A stretch of 61,561 nucleotides of DNA from Oscillospiraceae bacterium (GTDB taxonomy: Bacteria; Bacillota; Clostridia; Oscillospirales; Oscillospiraceae). Location: the NCBI GenBank assembly GCA_017465745.1, contig JAFTVM010000040.1, positions 1 through 61,561 of the forward strand, read 5' to 3'. Position numbers and translations under genes: made by a program. Within the stretch, counting starts at the first letter, position 1. Every line of letters begins with the position of its first letter. Below the pieces are notes generated by a model, which saw nothing but the letters and a program-made list of their open reading frames with translations, was not told the DNA's origin and ran no database searches. This document shows, piece after piece, positions 32,511-41,400 of this stretch.

Positions 32511-33908
32511 TTACAGAGGGATATTTTCATCAAAAAGTTCTCTTGGCGGCAGTTCCGGACTGTCTTTCAAGTACTTGACCAGGGTGGCGTATTCATCGCC
32601 GGTCAGATCGTTCTTTGCCCGTGTCATTTCACCCTTTGCCATCTCCACAGCACCCATCTGGTACATGGAGAAAATAAGCCAGTAATATGCTCTCATATTT
32701 CCGGGTGTCAGTTCTAGGGCATGGGTGGCGTATACCTGAAGGCAGGGATAGTCCTTTTCCGCAGCCAGCACTGCAAGCAACTCATTGACAAGGCCCACAT
32801 AGCGAAGGCTGTAACTGTTGACCAAGTTGATGATCCACGGCTCATCGCAGGCGTTCTCAAAGATATGGCCCTTATAGAGCATATACGCCTGTTTCAGCAG
32901 TTCCTCTTTATGTACGGCATCCAGCGGTTTCTGGGCAGCTTCGTACAGCTTATCGAACTGCTGGAGGTCTGTCATGATCCGCAGCTCCGGGTTGATGCGG
33001 TAGCCGTTGGGCGTGGATTCTATCAGCTGATAATCAGAGACCAGCGAAAACGCTTGGCGGAACCGGTAAATGAAGCCACGAATATTACTGCCGATGGCAT
33101 CCGGATCATAAGTATCATCCGGCCACAGGGCTTCCGCAATCTGTATCGGAGGATGTGCCGCTTTGCGGTGTAGCATGAGGTAGGTAATGACACGAGCAGC
33201 TTTCGGAGACTTGAAATCCTGCTCCCGGAGTACACCTTTGGATGTGATGATTTCCATATTTCCGAAAAAGTTAATGATAATATCCTTTTCGGTTTGGATG
33301 GAATCCGGTGCCATAATCAGTTTAACGCTGTCCAGCAGTTTCTTCTCATTCACTGTGGTAAGCACCACAAAAGCCAGCATTTGGAGCATACTGGTACGTT
33401 CAATGTATCTCTTAGGATTGCGAACTACCAGAAATGCCACAGGACGTGGCTTGACAGGGACACCGATCACAGACCTTACATCCAGCCGTTTGTAAATATC
33501 ATATTCACCGGGCCACTCATCCTTAATGGCTCCTGCGTCCGGGACAACAATAGCGTGATTATCCCGCATGGCCGCAACCCAACGGTATAAATACTCAGAT
33601 GATTCAAATTCGTGCATCGCTTCTATCGTTTTATCATTCGGATGTGTGTTGTACCACCAAAACGGCGTCCAGATATTCAGATCCAGATCCACTTCCAGAA
33701 TGCCTGCCCAGTCGCCCTGGTAGAATTCACAGGCAGCTTTCAGTGTCATCTTGGCAATTTCCTCGGGGTCATCACTGGTATGCAAGCGTGCTTCCAGGCT
33801 CGTCAGAGTACGTTCCACCTCCATTGCGTACCTTGTGTATTCCCGTTCTTCATCGTGTAAAGTCTGTTCACCTGAGGAGGTCTTTTTCTTAAACAGCTTA
33901 TCAAACAT
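32511..33908 (-). CDS. GAF plus BTAD (SARP-like) transcriptional regulator
   Basis: A 465-residue protein. The first part (about 45-200) looks like a GAF sensory domain (EEIAKMTLKAACEFYQGDWAGILEVD). The middle (about 220-315) is an OmpR/SARP-type winged helix (FKSPKAARVITYLMLHRKAAHP, then IGSNIRGFIYRFRQAF). The rest is a TPR-like bacterial transcriptional activation domain. It is the last gene downstream of the surface operon and probably regulates it, by inference. I start at the ATG at 33908 with GGGAG upstream; a terminator hairpin lies just before. Confidence 0.8.
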   Translation of the reverse strand: MFDKLFKKKTSSGEQTLHDEEREYTRYAMEVERTLTSLEARLHTSDDPEEIAKMTLKAACEFYQGDWAGILEVDLDLNIWTPFWWYNTHPNDKTIEAMHEFESSEYLYRWVAAMRDNHAIVVPDAGAIKDEWPGEYDIYKRLDVRSVIGVPVKPRPVAFLVVRNPKRYIERTSMLQMLAFVVLTTVNEKKLLDSVKLIMAPDSIQTEKDIIINFFGNMEIITSKGVLREQDFKSPKAARVITYLMLHRKAAHPPIQIAEALWPDDTYDPDAIGSNIRGFIYRFRQAFSLVSDYQLIESTPNGYRINPELRIMTDLQQFDKLYEAAQKPLDAVHKEELLKQAYMLYKGHIFENACDEPWIINLVNSYSLRYVGLVNELLAVLAAEKDYPCLQVYATHALELTPGNMRAYYWLIFSMYQMGAVEMAKGEMTRAKNDLTGDEYATLVKYLKDSPELPPRELFDENIPL

Positions 33909-33927
33909 TTCCGCTTTCTCCCTTACT

Positions 33928-33971
33928 GAAAAAACATAGAGCGGCAGTAAGATACACACTTACCGCCGCTC
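33928..33971 (-). terminator. terminator between surface operon and regulator
   Basis: Stem GAGCGGCAGTAAG (33939-33951) with CTTACCGCCGCTC (33959-33971, one mismatch), followed on the minus strand by TATG and a T-run. It ends only about 20 bases before the regulator start, leaving no room for a promoter between, so the regulator is probably expressed by read-through. Confidence 0.7.
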
Positions 33972-34024
33972 CAATATGCATTGAGAACATAAACAGCGGC
34001 ATCTTATGGAAAGAGGATGCGTAT

Positions 34025-35542
34025 TTATGCGTTTTCGGTTTCGTCCTTTTTTCTGCGCTTCCAGAAAATCAGGAAGAACAGAACGATTACGGACAGGATC
34101 AGGATACCGACCCACAGGAAGATATTGCTTGTATCGCCGGTTTCGGGAATCCATTGGCTTGCGCCGCAGCGGACGCACTTACCGTCCTCGAACTTATGGC
34201 CCAGCTTGCTTCCCTTGTCGGTTCGGGTATCGGTCTTGCCGCAGCCGTGGTCACACTTGGCGGTTTCGGTGCCGTCCTTTTTGCAGGTGGCATTGTTGTC
34301 GGATTCGTACTTGGTGAAGCTATGTCCAGTAGCGGGTTCCGCCTTGGTGTAGGTGTGGTTCTTATCCCGCTTACAGGTGAATGTTCTGACACCATCCTTA
34401 TCACAGGTGGGCTTGGTGGTTACGGTGCCCTCGTCCCAGTCGTGGCCCAAAGGTTCGCCTACGGGCACGGTTTTTTCAGTGGTATGCTCCTCACAGTTAT
34501 CACACTGGACATAGTAAGTAGCAGCTTCGGTGCAGGTTGCATCGGTGGCCTTTACATCGGATGCCTTATTGGTAAAGCTGTGACCACCGGGAGCAGTAGA
34601 GGTCGTGTCGGTCCAGCCAACCATGATGGGAGAAAGACCTGTCACATAGAACTCAATGTGTCCATCCCGTTCCGTAACTGCAGGATACTCCACGTCACCA
34701 GCCTTCTTGCCGAAGGCATCCTTGCTGAACATATGCACCACATAGTAATCATGCTTCACAGGATCTGTGCCAGCGGGAACAGGCAGGGAGACCAGCAGCT
34801 TACCATTCTCCGGGAAATGTTCTTCGTCTGCTTTGGTCCAGGTTTTTCCGCCATCGGTGCTGTACATCAGCACCACATCATACAGTGCTGTATTGCTGTC
34901 ATCCAAATCACAGTTCAGCTCATTGATGGCAACTCTCAATGTCGTTTCCACCTTGGTAACGGTATCATACCCTGCATCCTTCAAGTCATCCGTAACATCT
35001 TCATCCCCGAAGTTCTCGATTTCAACCTTGGTCTGAGTTTCATAGTTCTCTGTCAACACATAGTAATGACTACCATCTGTGGTGAAAGACACCTTACCAC
35101 CAGCAAGTTCGCTCGTCAGAGTCTTATCCGCACCGGAGGCGGTAACAGAACTGACGGACAGCTTTGTGCCAGAAACGGCAATACTCACTTTTGCACCGTT
35201 GGCATTGATGCGGTTGCCCTGGGCATCCCGGAAGTGGATGTCAAAAGCGGCAACAGCATCCCCATCCACGCAGCCGTCCGCCCAGGTCAGAGCTTCGCCC
35301 TCCATGGGGATCACCACAAGGGTCACAGCATCGGTAGGGGTGTTGGTTACGGAAACTGTACCATCCGGGGTGGTGACGGATGCGGAACCGTTTTCTATGG
35401 GAGCAGTGTATTCTCCTTCAATGCTACATTCCGTTTTTGCGTACACACCGATTTCTACGGGATCATCTTCTGCCGCAAAAGCGGTTACGGTGCAGGACAG
35501 GAGCAGCACCGCAGCCAGCGATAAGGAAATCAATTTTCTCAT
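34025..35542 (-). CDS. cell-wall-anchored surface protein with IPETG sortase motif
   Basis: A 505-residue secreted protein: signal peptide (cleaved after about residue 23, AFA), beta-rich domains (about 28-320) and Cys-rich repeats GHSFTNKASDVKATDATCTEA and CDHGCGKTDTR (about 345-465). The C-terminal sorting signal is IPETGD, a hydrophobic helix and the RRKK-rich tail. It should be linked to peptidoglycan by a sortase, none of which is in the window. The Cys repeats resemble those in the giant protein of the same operon. It is the last structural gene and its start shares one base with the stop of the gene before. Confidence 0.85.
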   Translation of the reverse strand: MRKLISLSLAAVLLLSCTVTAFAAEDDPVEIGVYAKTECSIEGEYTAPIENGSASVTTPDGTVSVTNTPTDAVTLVVIPMEGEALTWADGCVDGDAVAAFDIHFRDAQGNRINANGAKVSIAVSGTKLSVSSVTASGADKTLTSELAGGKVSFTTDGSHYYVLTENYETQTKVEIENFGDEDVTDDLKDAGYDTVTKVETTLRVAINELNCDLDDSNTALYDVVLMYSTDGGKTWTKADEEHFPENGKLLVSLPVPAGTDPVKHDYYVVHMFSKDAFGKKAGDVEYPAVTERDGHIEFYVTGLSPIMVGWTDTTSTAPGGHSFTNKASDVKATDATCTEAATYYVQCDNCEEHTTEKTVPVGEPLGHDWDEGTVTTKPTCDKDGVRTFTCKRDKNHTYTKAEPATGHSFTKYESDNNATCKKDGTETAKCDHGCGKTDTRTDKGSKLGHKFEDGKCVRCGASQWIPETGDTSNIFLWVGILILSVIVLFFLIFWKRRKKDETENA

Positions 35543-36075
35543 TAGGCAGCACCTCCTATTTGGGTGTTCAGGACAACAGAACCTGCGCTTAAATATGTGT
35601 CAGGCTCGTAGCCCATGATCTTTAGTTTGATGGGAGTGCCAGGGGCAAGTTCCTTGTTCAGTTCCACATACTGCACATACTCACCGGGCTTTATTAGGCC
35701 GGTCTCTCCAAGAACATTACCATTTTCATCGTAGATCCGCAGCTTCGTCCAGGTTTCATTTTCAGCCGGGTTGGTGAAGTACACCAGCGCCTGTCTGCCA
35801 TTCATCGTCACATTGCCGCAGACTGCGAAGCGGTACGCCATGCCCTCCTGGAAGGGGGCGGAGTAGCCTAACCCCTCCGGCACCTCCGGGGTTCCTTCAA
35901 CGGCAGAAGCATCAAAGGTAGGGGGGACAAATTCGCCACGCTCTGCCTCCTTGGGAGCGAGCAGCGCCACGATCATTATGATAACGGCAACGGCAAATAC
36001 TACCGCCAGCACGGTCACCTGCTTGTTTTGTTTGGGTTTATTCTGTTGGGGTGTTTTCTTTTTTGCTTTGCCCAT
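35542..36075 (-). CDS. membrane-anchored accessory protein of the surface operon (1)
   Basis: A 177-residue protein with a Lys-rich cytoplasmic start, one membrane helix (about residues 20-41, VTVLAVVFAVAVIIMIVALL) and an extracellular beta-rich domain. ALVYFTNPAENETWTKLRIY followed by GLIKPGEYVQYVEL resembles SLLYANP...LISPGNGVDTLTL in the 171-residue protein at 37924, so the two are probably diverged paralogues. No known family is recognised. They could hold the secreted subunits at the membrane during assembly, by inference. Confidence 0.7.
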   Translation of the reverse strand: MGKAKKKTPQQNKPKQNKQVTVLAVVFAVAVIIMIVALLAPKEAERGEFVPPTFDASAVEGTPEVPEGLGYSAPFQEGMAYRFAVCGNVTMNGRQALVYFTNPAENETWTKLRIYDENGNVLGETGLIKPGEYVQYVELNKELAPGTPIKLKIMGYEPDTYLSAGSVVLNTQIGGAA

Positions 36076-36157
36076 GGTTACACCTCATTATTAGGAATCA
36101 GATCTCATATTGCGCCACTATCAGCCGATGGAGCAATATCAAAGCTGATTTCCGGGC

Positions 36158-36177
36158 GGGGGCTGTTGCCAGCCCCC
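36158..36177 (-). promoter_or_regulatory. intra-operon hairpin after the third small subunit gene
   Basis: GGGGGCTG (36158-36165) pairs with CAGCCCCC (36170-36177) without a T-run. It sits between the run of subunit genes and the downstream genes and may protect the upstream mRNA from decay, setting subunit excess. Confidence 0.5.
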
Positions 36178-36202
36178 AGCCGAAGATCTCTAAGATTGGT
36201 TA

Positions 36203-36733
36203 TTAGTTAGCCTTTGCGATGGTCACAGTGATGGTGCCCAGGGTATCCTTGTTTTCGGTGATAGCGGCACCGGTAATGCCGAACTCAGCAGTAGCAAAGG
36301 GGGCAGCATCGACCTCAGTGCCGACTGCGGTAGCAAGAGTCAGAACATTGTCATTTACGGTACCGCTGGACTCTGTGAAGGTTCCGACAACACCGGTAAC
36401 AGCAGGTGCGAAGCTCAGAGTAGCAGTCACAGCAGCATTGGAGTGGTTGGTGACGGTAACAGTGCCCTTGTTGGCAGACCATGCGCCTTCGCCATCTTCT
36501 GCGTACTTGTGTTCGCCGGGGAGCCATTCACCGGCTTCGCCCTCGGTGTAGGTGAACTCCATGCCTCCCCATGCCACATCAACGGAAATCTTCTCACCGG
36601 CTGCGCCAGCGGTCTTGAAGGTACCCTTAACATTGATGGTAGTATCGCCACCCTCGTTGGTTGCAGCAAAAGCGGTAACAGACAGGCTCATGACCATAAC
36701 CAGAGCCAGAATCAGAGAAAAAATCTTCTTCAT
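36203..36733 (-). CDS. secreted small surface subunit, paralogue 3
   Basis: A 176-residue secreted protein: signal peptide cleaved after Ala23 (AFA), mature acidic beta-rich domain. It carries the shared signature VAWGGMEFTYTEG...W...HKY...AWSAN...VTVTNHSN (about residues 52-100) found in all three paralogues and once in the giant protein. No sortase motif and no cysteine in the mature part. I do not recognise the family. The pattern of three abundant-looking, similar secreted subunits suggests a polymer-forming fibre protein. Confidence 0.75.
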   Translation of the reverse strand: MKKIFSLILALVMVMSLSVTAFAATNEGGDTTINVKGTFKTAGAAGEKISVDVAWGGMEFTYTEGEAGEWLPGEHKYAEDGEGAWSANKGTVTVTNHSNAAVTATLSFAPAVTGVVGTFTESSGTVNDNVLTLATAVGTEVDAAPFATAEFGITGAAITENKDTLGTITVTIAKAN

Positions 36734-36756
36734 AGTCAGTTCTTCCTTTCAGATAA

Positions 36757-37278
36757 TCAGTTCTGAGCGATGTTGATAACAACGGTACCGACCTGACCGG
36801 CATCTTCTGCGGTCATGGTGCCGCCCAGGGTCAGGGTGACAGAGCCGGAGGGAGCGTTCTCAACGGTGGTATCCACAGCAGAAGCCAGGGCGATCACACC
36901 TTCGTTGGAGAAAGTGCCGGTAACGGTTTCAACAGCCTTGTTGTAGGTGAAGGTTGCCTTGATGCCGACATTGGAGTGGTTGGTGACTTCGATTGCATTG
37001 TCGGATGCACTCCATGTGCCGTTGCCCTTTGCGCCGTAGGTATGGGTAGCGGGGTCCCATTCGCCATCAGCGCCATCGGTATACTGGAAAGTCATAGCGC
37101 CCCAGGAAATATCAACAGAAACCACATCATCAGCTGCAGCGCCTGCCTGGTAAGCAGCGGAGATATTGATGGTTGCGGCTTCGCCCTCACCGTTGCCGTT
37201 ATCTTCGGCGGCGAAAGCAGTGACGGACAGGCTCATGACCAGAGCCAGGGCCAGGATCAGGGAAAGAATCTTTTTCAT
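36757..37278 (-). CDS. secreted small surface subunit, paralogue 2
   Basis: A 173-residue secreted protein with signal peptide MKKILSLILALALVMSLSVT plus AFA, then a domain with ISWGAMTFQYTDGADGEWDP, HTYG, TWSAS and EVTNHSN. The signal peptide is almost identical in DNA and protein to that of paralogue 1, evidence of tandem duplication, while the mature parts have diverged to moderate similarity. It lies 30 bases after paralogue 1 and 23 bases before paralogue 3. Confidence 0.75.
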   Translation of the reverse strand: MKKILSLILALALVMSLSVTAFAAEDNGNGEGEAATINISAAYQAGAAADDVVSVDISWGAMTFQYTDGADGEWDPATHTYGAKGNGTWSASDNAIEVTNHSNVGIKATFTYNKAVETVTGTFSNEGVIALASAVDTTVENAPSGSVTLTLGGTMTAEDAGQVGTVVINIAQN

Positions 37279-37308
37279 ATTTCGTTTCTCCTTTCAGAAT
37301 TTCATAAA

Positions 37309-37833
37309 TTACTGCTTGGTGATCTTAACAGTGATGGTGCCGACCTTGGTGGAGGTCTTGACAGAATCAGCCAGAGTGCCGTCCAGGGTCAGAGTAGCGG
37401 TGTCCTTGTCGGCATTTGCATAGGTCAGGCCGTCGCCGGAGTCCAGCAGCAGCTCAGCCTTGTCGAAGGAGCCGGTGACGGTGTTGTAGGCAGTGTCAGC
37501 GGTGAATGCCAGCTCAGCCTTGACAGCGATATTGGAGTGATTGGTGACGGTGACAGTATTGCCGGTTGCAGTCCAAGCGGAATTGATGTTGGTGGTGTAC
37601 TCATGCTTGGTGGCATCCCACTGCTTGTTGCCGCTGACGGAATAAGTGAAGCTCATTGCGCCCCACTCAACGTTCACGGAGATCACATCAGGGGTGGAAA
37701 CGCCGTCAGAGTACATGGCGTTGACATCGATGCTGGTATCGTTTTTGCCGTCGTTGGTCTCCGCGGCGAAAGCGGTGACGGACAGGCTCATAACCAAAGC
37801 CAGAGCCAGGATCAGGGACAGGATCTTTTTCAT
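37309..37833 (-). CDS. secreted small surface subunit, paralogue 1
   Basis: A 174-residue secreted protein: signal peptide as in paralogue 2, then VEWGAMSFTYSVSGNKQWDA, HEYTT, AWTAT and VTVTNHSN, the shared signature. The mature domain is predicted all-beta and ends in IxVKITKQ-like strands, as in the other two. First of the three tandem genes, 90 bases after the membrane-anchored 171-residue protein. The ribosome binding site is strong (AAAGGAGAAATG). Confidence 0.75.
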   Translation of the reverse strand: MKKILSLILALALVMSLSVTAFAAETNDGKNDTSIDVNAMYSDGVSTPDVISVNVEWGAMSFTYSVSGNKQWDATKHEYTTNINSAWTATGNTVTVTNHSNIAVKAELAFTADTAYNTVTGSFDKAELLLDSGDGLTYANADKDTATLTLDGTLADSVKTSTKVGTITVKITKQ

Positions 37834-37923
37834 TGGTCATTTCTCCTTTGCGTTTTGTTTTGAAATTACAAATTATGTTCTTGCCTTACGGCAGTAAAAA
37901 GGGGGATTCCTCCCGGTGGTGGA

Positions 37924-38439
37924 TCATTCCACCACCGTCAGGGAGAGCTGGCCTTTGGTATCCACCATGGCCTTTTCGCCGGATTCCGGGTCATAGGCCC
38001 GGATGACCAGTTCCGCGTCATAGCCGCCGACGCCGAGCTTGCCTGCGGCGTATTCATCCAGAGTCAGGGTATCCACGCCGTTGCCGGGGCTGATCAGATC
38101 GGACTTGGCGACCACCAGATCGTCGATCATAATGAGGATCGCCACATCCTGATTGGATGAGCGGGGATTGGCATAAAGCAGGCTGACCGTTCCTTCGGAC
38201 AGGTCAACAGTTGCGTTGACATTGTAAGTAACGTTGATGGAGCCGCCGCCCTGGGGACTTTCCATCTTCTCGCTTTCGTCACCCTCCAGGGGCTTCTGAT
38301 TGGCTTCCGTTCCCTGGGGCGGGTAGTCCGGGGCGATGGGCTTGCCGCCATCCCGGAAGAACAGGGCCCACATGGTCACCGCCAGGCACAGCACGATGCC
38401 GGTGCAAAGGACCGGGACCAGCCATTTATTCTTGTTCAT
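37924..38439 (-). CDS. membrane-anchored accessory protein of the surface operon (2)
   Basis: A 171-residue protein with one N-terminal membrane helix (about residues 7-27), a Pro/Glu-rich linker (about 32-65) and an extracellular beta-rich domain. GTVSLLYANPRSSNQDVAIL and DLISPGNGVDTLTL echo the 177-residue protein at 35542. The linker may reach into the cell wall. Family not recognised. It lies 17 bases after the giant gene in the same operon. Confidence 0.7.
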   Translation of the reverse strand: MNKNKWLVPVLCTGIVLCLAVTMWALFFRDGGKPIAPDYPPQGTEANQKPLEGDESEKMESPQGGGSINVTYNVNATVDLSEGTVSLLYANPRSSNQDVAILIMIDDLVVAKSDLISPGNGVDTLTLDEYAAGKLGVGGYDAELVIRAYDPESGEKAMVDTKGQLSLTVVE

Positions 38440-38456
38440 GTTCTGTTCCTCCTTTC

Positions 38457-41400
38457 TTACTCTGCAAATTCAACGTCCCAGATGTAACAGTAATATAGGT
38501 ATACTGTACGATCGGAATAAGAAGGAAAATAAGAGCGCTGATTAAGCTTCCAAGACGTATCGTCTATATATCCTAGACGATATAAAATTTTACCATCATT
38601 TGTGGAATACGAATATACTGCCGCATACCTAACAGTTGCGTTGCCAGAACTGTTATTGCACACAAATTCATCGGTTCTTGCCCGGTAATACTCGGCTGTT
38701 GCTTCTTCTGGACTGGGGTATCTTGCGCCAACGGAAATTACCAGATTCCTTACCGTGTTGTCATTCCACTTATCCATTGTATATGTTGCTTTGTTCACGG
38801 TATCCCCGATCAGCACCATCTTACTGTCTGAGACCTCACCGACCGTAGTTTCATAAGCCTTGCCATTCTTGGCATAGAAGGTTACGCTGTCACCTGCCGC
38901 CCAGCCGGAGCTGCCCAGAGATACGGTGACGGTGCCGATCTGCTCGTCCACAAATCCGGATTTCCGGGGGCCGCCGCTGACGGTGAGGGTGGTGGTCACC
39001 GCTCTGCCCGGGGTCAAAGCCGCCTTTTCTACATCAAACTGGCCGGTGACTTCGCCCATGGTTCCGGCAAATGTGAAGCGCACAGGAACATTGGCAGCGC
39101 CGACATTTTTGACGGTGATCTGCGCCGCACCATCATCCGCCGTCCAGCTTCCGGTATAGGTGTGGGTTTCGGGGTCCCATTCACCGTCGGTGTAGGTAAA
39201 GCTCATTTCCGTCCAGGAGATGCTCACGTTTACGGTATTGCCGTTATGATATGTATCACTTTCGGTGTTGTAATTCACAACACAGCCCACAAACTTGGGG
39301 TAAGCATCCATACCAATGTTCTGATACCACACCAGGTCGCCCTGATCTGTGGAACCGTTCAACAGCCATGCAACCTCGCCGGAGGCAAACTGGTCAGCGG
39401 TCTTATAATCGCCGCAAGAGCCGGTGTTTTCGCTTTCTGCCAGATAGTAGCAGTTGGTCACAGCGTCAGCATTACTTGCTGTCAAGCAACCGTAAGTGGT
39501 AAAGCAGTTTGTCAGTGTGCTGTCTGCACACTCTCCGGCGATGCCGCCCGCCTGTGCATGGGTCGTGGTAACAGTGAGATTGCCTGCACTGTACACATTG
39601 GCAACGGTACACCGATGCAGCTCACCGGCAACGATACCAGCCCGGTAGCCGGTGCCATTCACAGGATCGCTGACCACGGCAACATCCACGACACCGAAAT
39701 TCGACAGGGTTGCGTCTTGTGCTCTGCCGAACAGGCCCGCTTCACGTCCGTCAGTCACGTGGATGCTCAGATTTTTGATTACATGGCACTGTCCGTCGAA
39801 GACACCCATATAAGGCACCTTTACATTCGGGCTGACGGATTCGTTCTGGGTGCCGATGGGAGTCCAGTTCCGGTTTTCCAGATCAATGTCGGCAGTTAAC
39901 ACGGCATTGCTGGTATTATTGCCGCCGTTGACAAGCTCTGCAAACCAGAAGAGCTTACCTCCATTGTCGATTACATAGTATCCGTCCGCGTTCTGCACAG
40001 CTTCTTCATACCCGCCGCAGGCACAGAAGCCATTGGTGTATTCATGCGGGATGACAACTGCTTCATTCACATTGGAATAAGCATATTCCCCCTGTGCCGA
40101 ACAGCCGGTCTTTGCAACCTGATAAACCGTTGCGCCGCCAAAGACAGGGCAGCCATCCGTTCCAATGGTCTGACCCCAGCCGTTGCCAAGGGCGTAAGCG
40201 ATCTCGCCGGAGGCGAAACGTTCCGCACTGACGCCTGCTTCACAGTTTGTAGTTGTGCCAGCCTCAGAGCTTGCCAGCGCAGAATAATCGGTATAGCAGT
40301 TTTCCAGTTTGCCGCCCGAATAGTCGCCGCTGATGCCGCCGAAACGATTGTTGTAACCGGCAAGGGTCATATTGCAGGTATAACAGTTTTTAACTGTGCC
40401 TTTGTTCATGCCCACGATACCGCCGACAACTCTGCTGGATGCTTTCACAGTAGAGTTGATCACAAAACAATCGCTGATGGTACTGTCCGCCAACAACTGA
40501 CCTGCAATACCGGCTGCACGATGGTCATAATCGTTATTATCAAAGGTAAGGTTCTCAACACCCAGGTTTTTCACTGTGCCGCCGGACTGAACGGTACCGA
40601 AAATACCTGCCGCCATCGCCGAAGCAGGTGCTGCAAACGTAACATTGCTGATAACATGACCCTGTCCGTCGAAGGTGCCTGTATAACCATCCGTGACACT
40701 CTCACCCATAGCCGTTACGCCAATCGGTGTCCAGGTATGGTTTGTCAGATCGATGTCATTCATCAGAACGGCATTTATGGACTTTTCGCCACCGTTGACC
40801 TGTTCGGCAAACCAGTAGAGCTGACTTGCATTGTAAATTTCGTAATAGCCATCGGCATTCTGCGATGCACGCTCATAGGCATTGCAGATACCGCCGGAAA
40901 GCAGGGTGTTGACACATCGGAAATCCTCGCCTATGTTATGTTCCTTCGTTTCTTCCGCATCATTGGAATAAGGAACACCGCCGCCGCAGCTACTGTGATA
41001 TACGGTTCCGCCTGTAAAGCCGGGATATGTGTCAGTGCCGATGGTCTGCTTCCAAATACCCTCTGCGGATTCGCCGTTCAGCAGCCAGGTTATTTCGCCG
41101 CTGGCAAAAGCCTCGGTGGTCTTGCCCTCCACTTTGGTGAGGGTGGCGCTGGCGTAGCTACCGCCGTTTACACCTACGGGGGCATAGCCGCAAACAGTGT
41201 TATCGTGGTAACAGTTGGTGATTGTGGCATTCGTAGTGGAATGGTTCAAGACATAACCTACCACACCACCTGCCTGCGACGAACCCTCAACGGTGCCAAC
41301 GCTGATGCAATTACTGATATTCGAGGTGTCTTGCATCGAGCCGGCAATACCGCCCACGCTGCTGTCAGCTTTAACAGAGCCGGTGTTGTAGCAGTTATTG

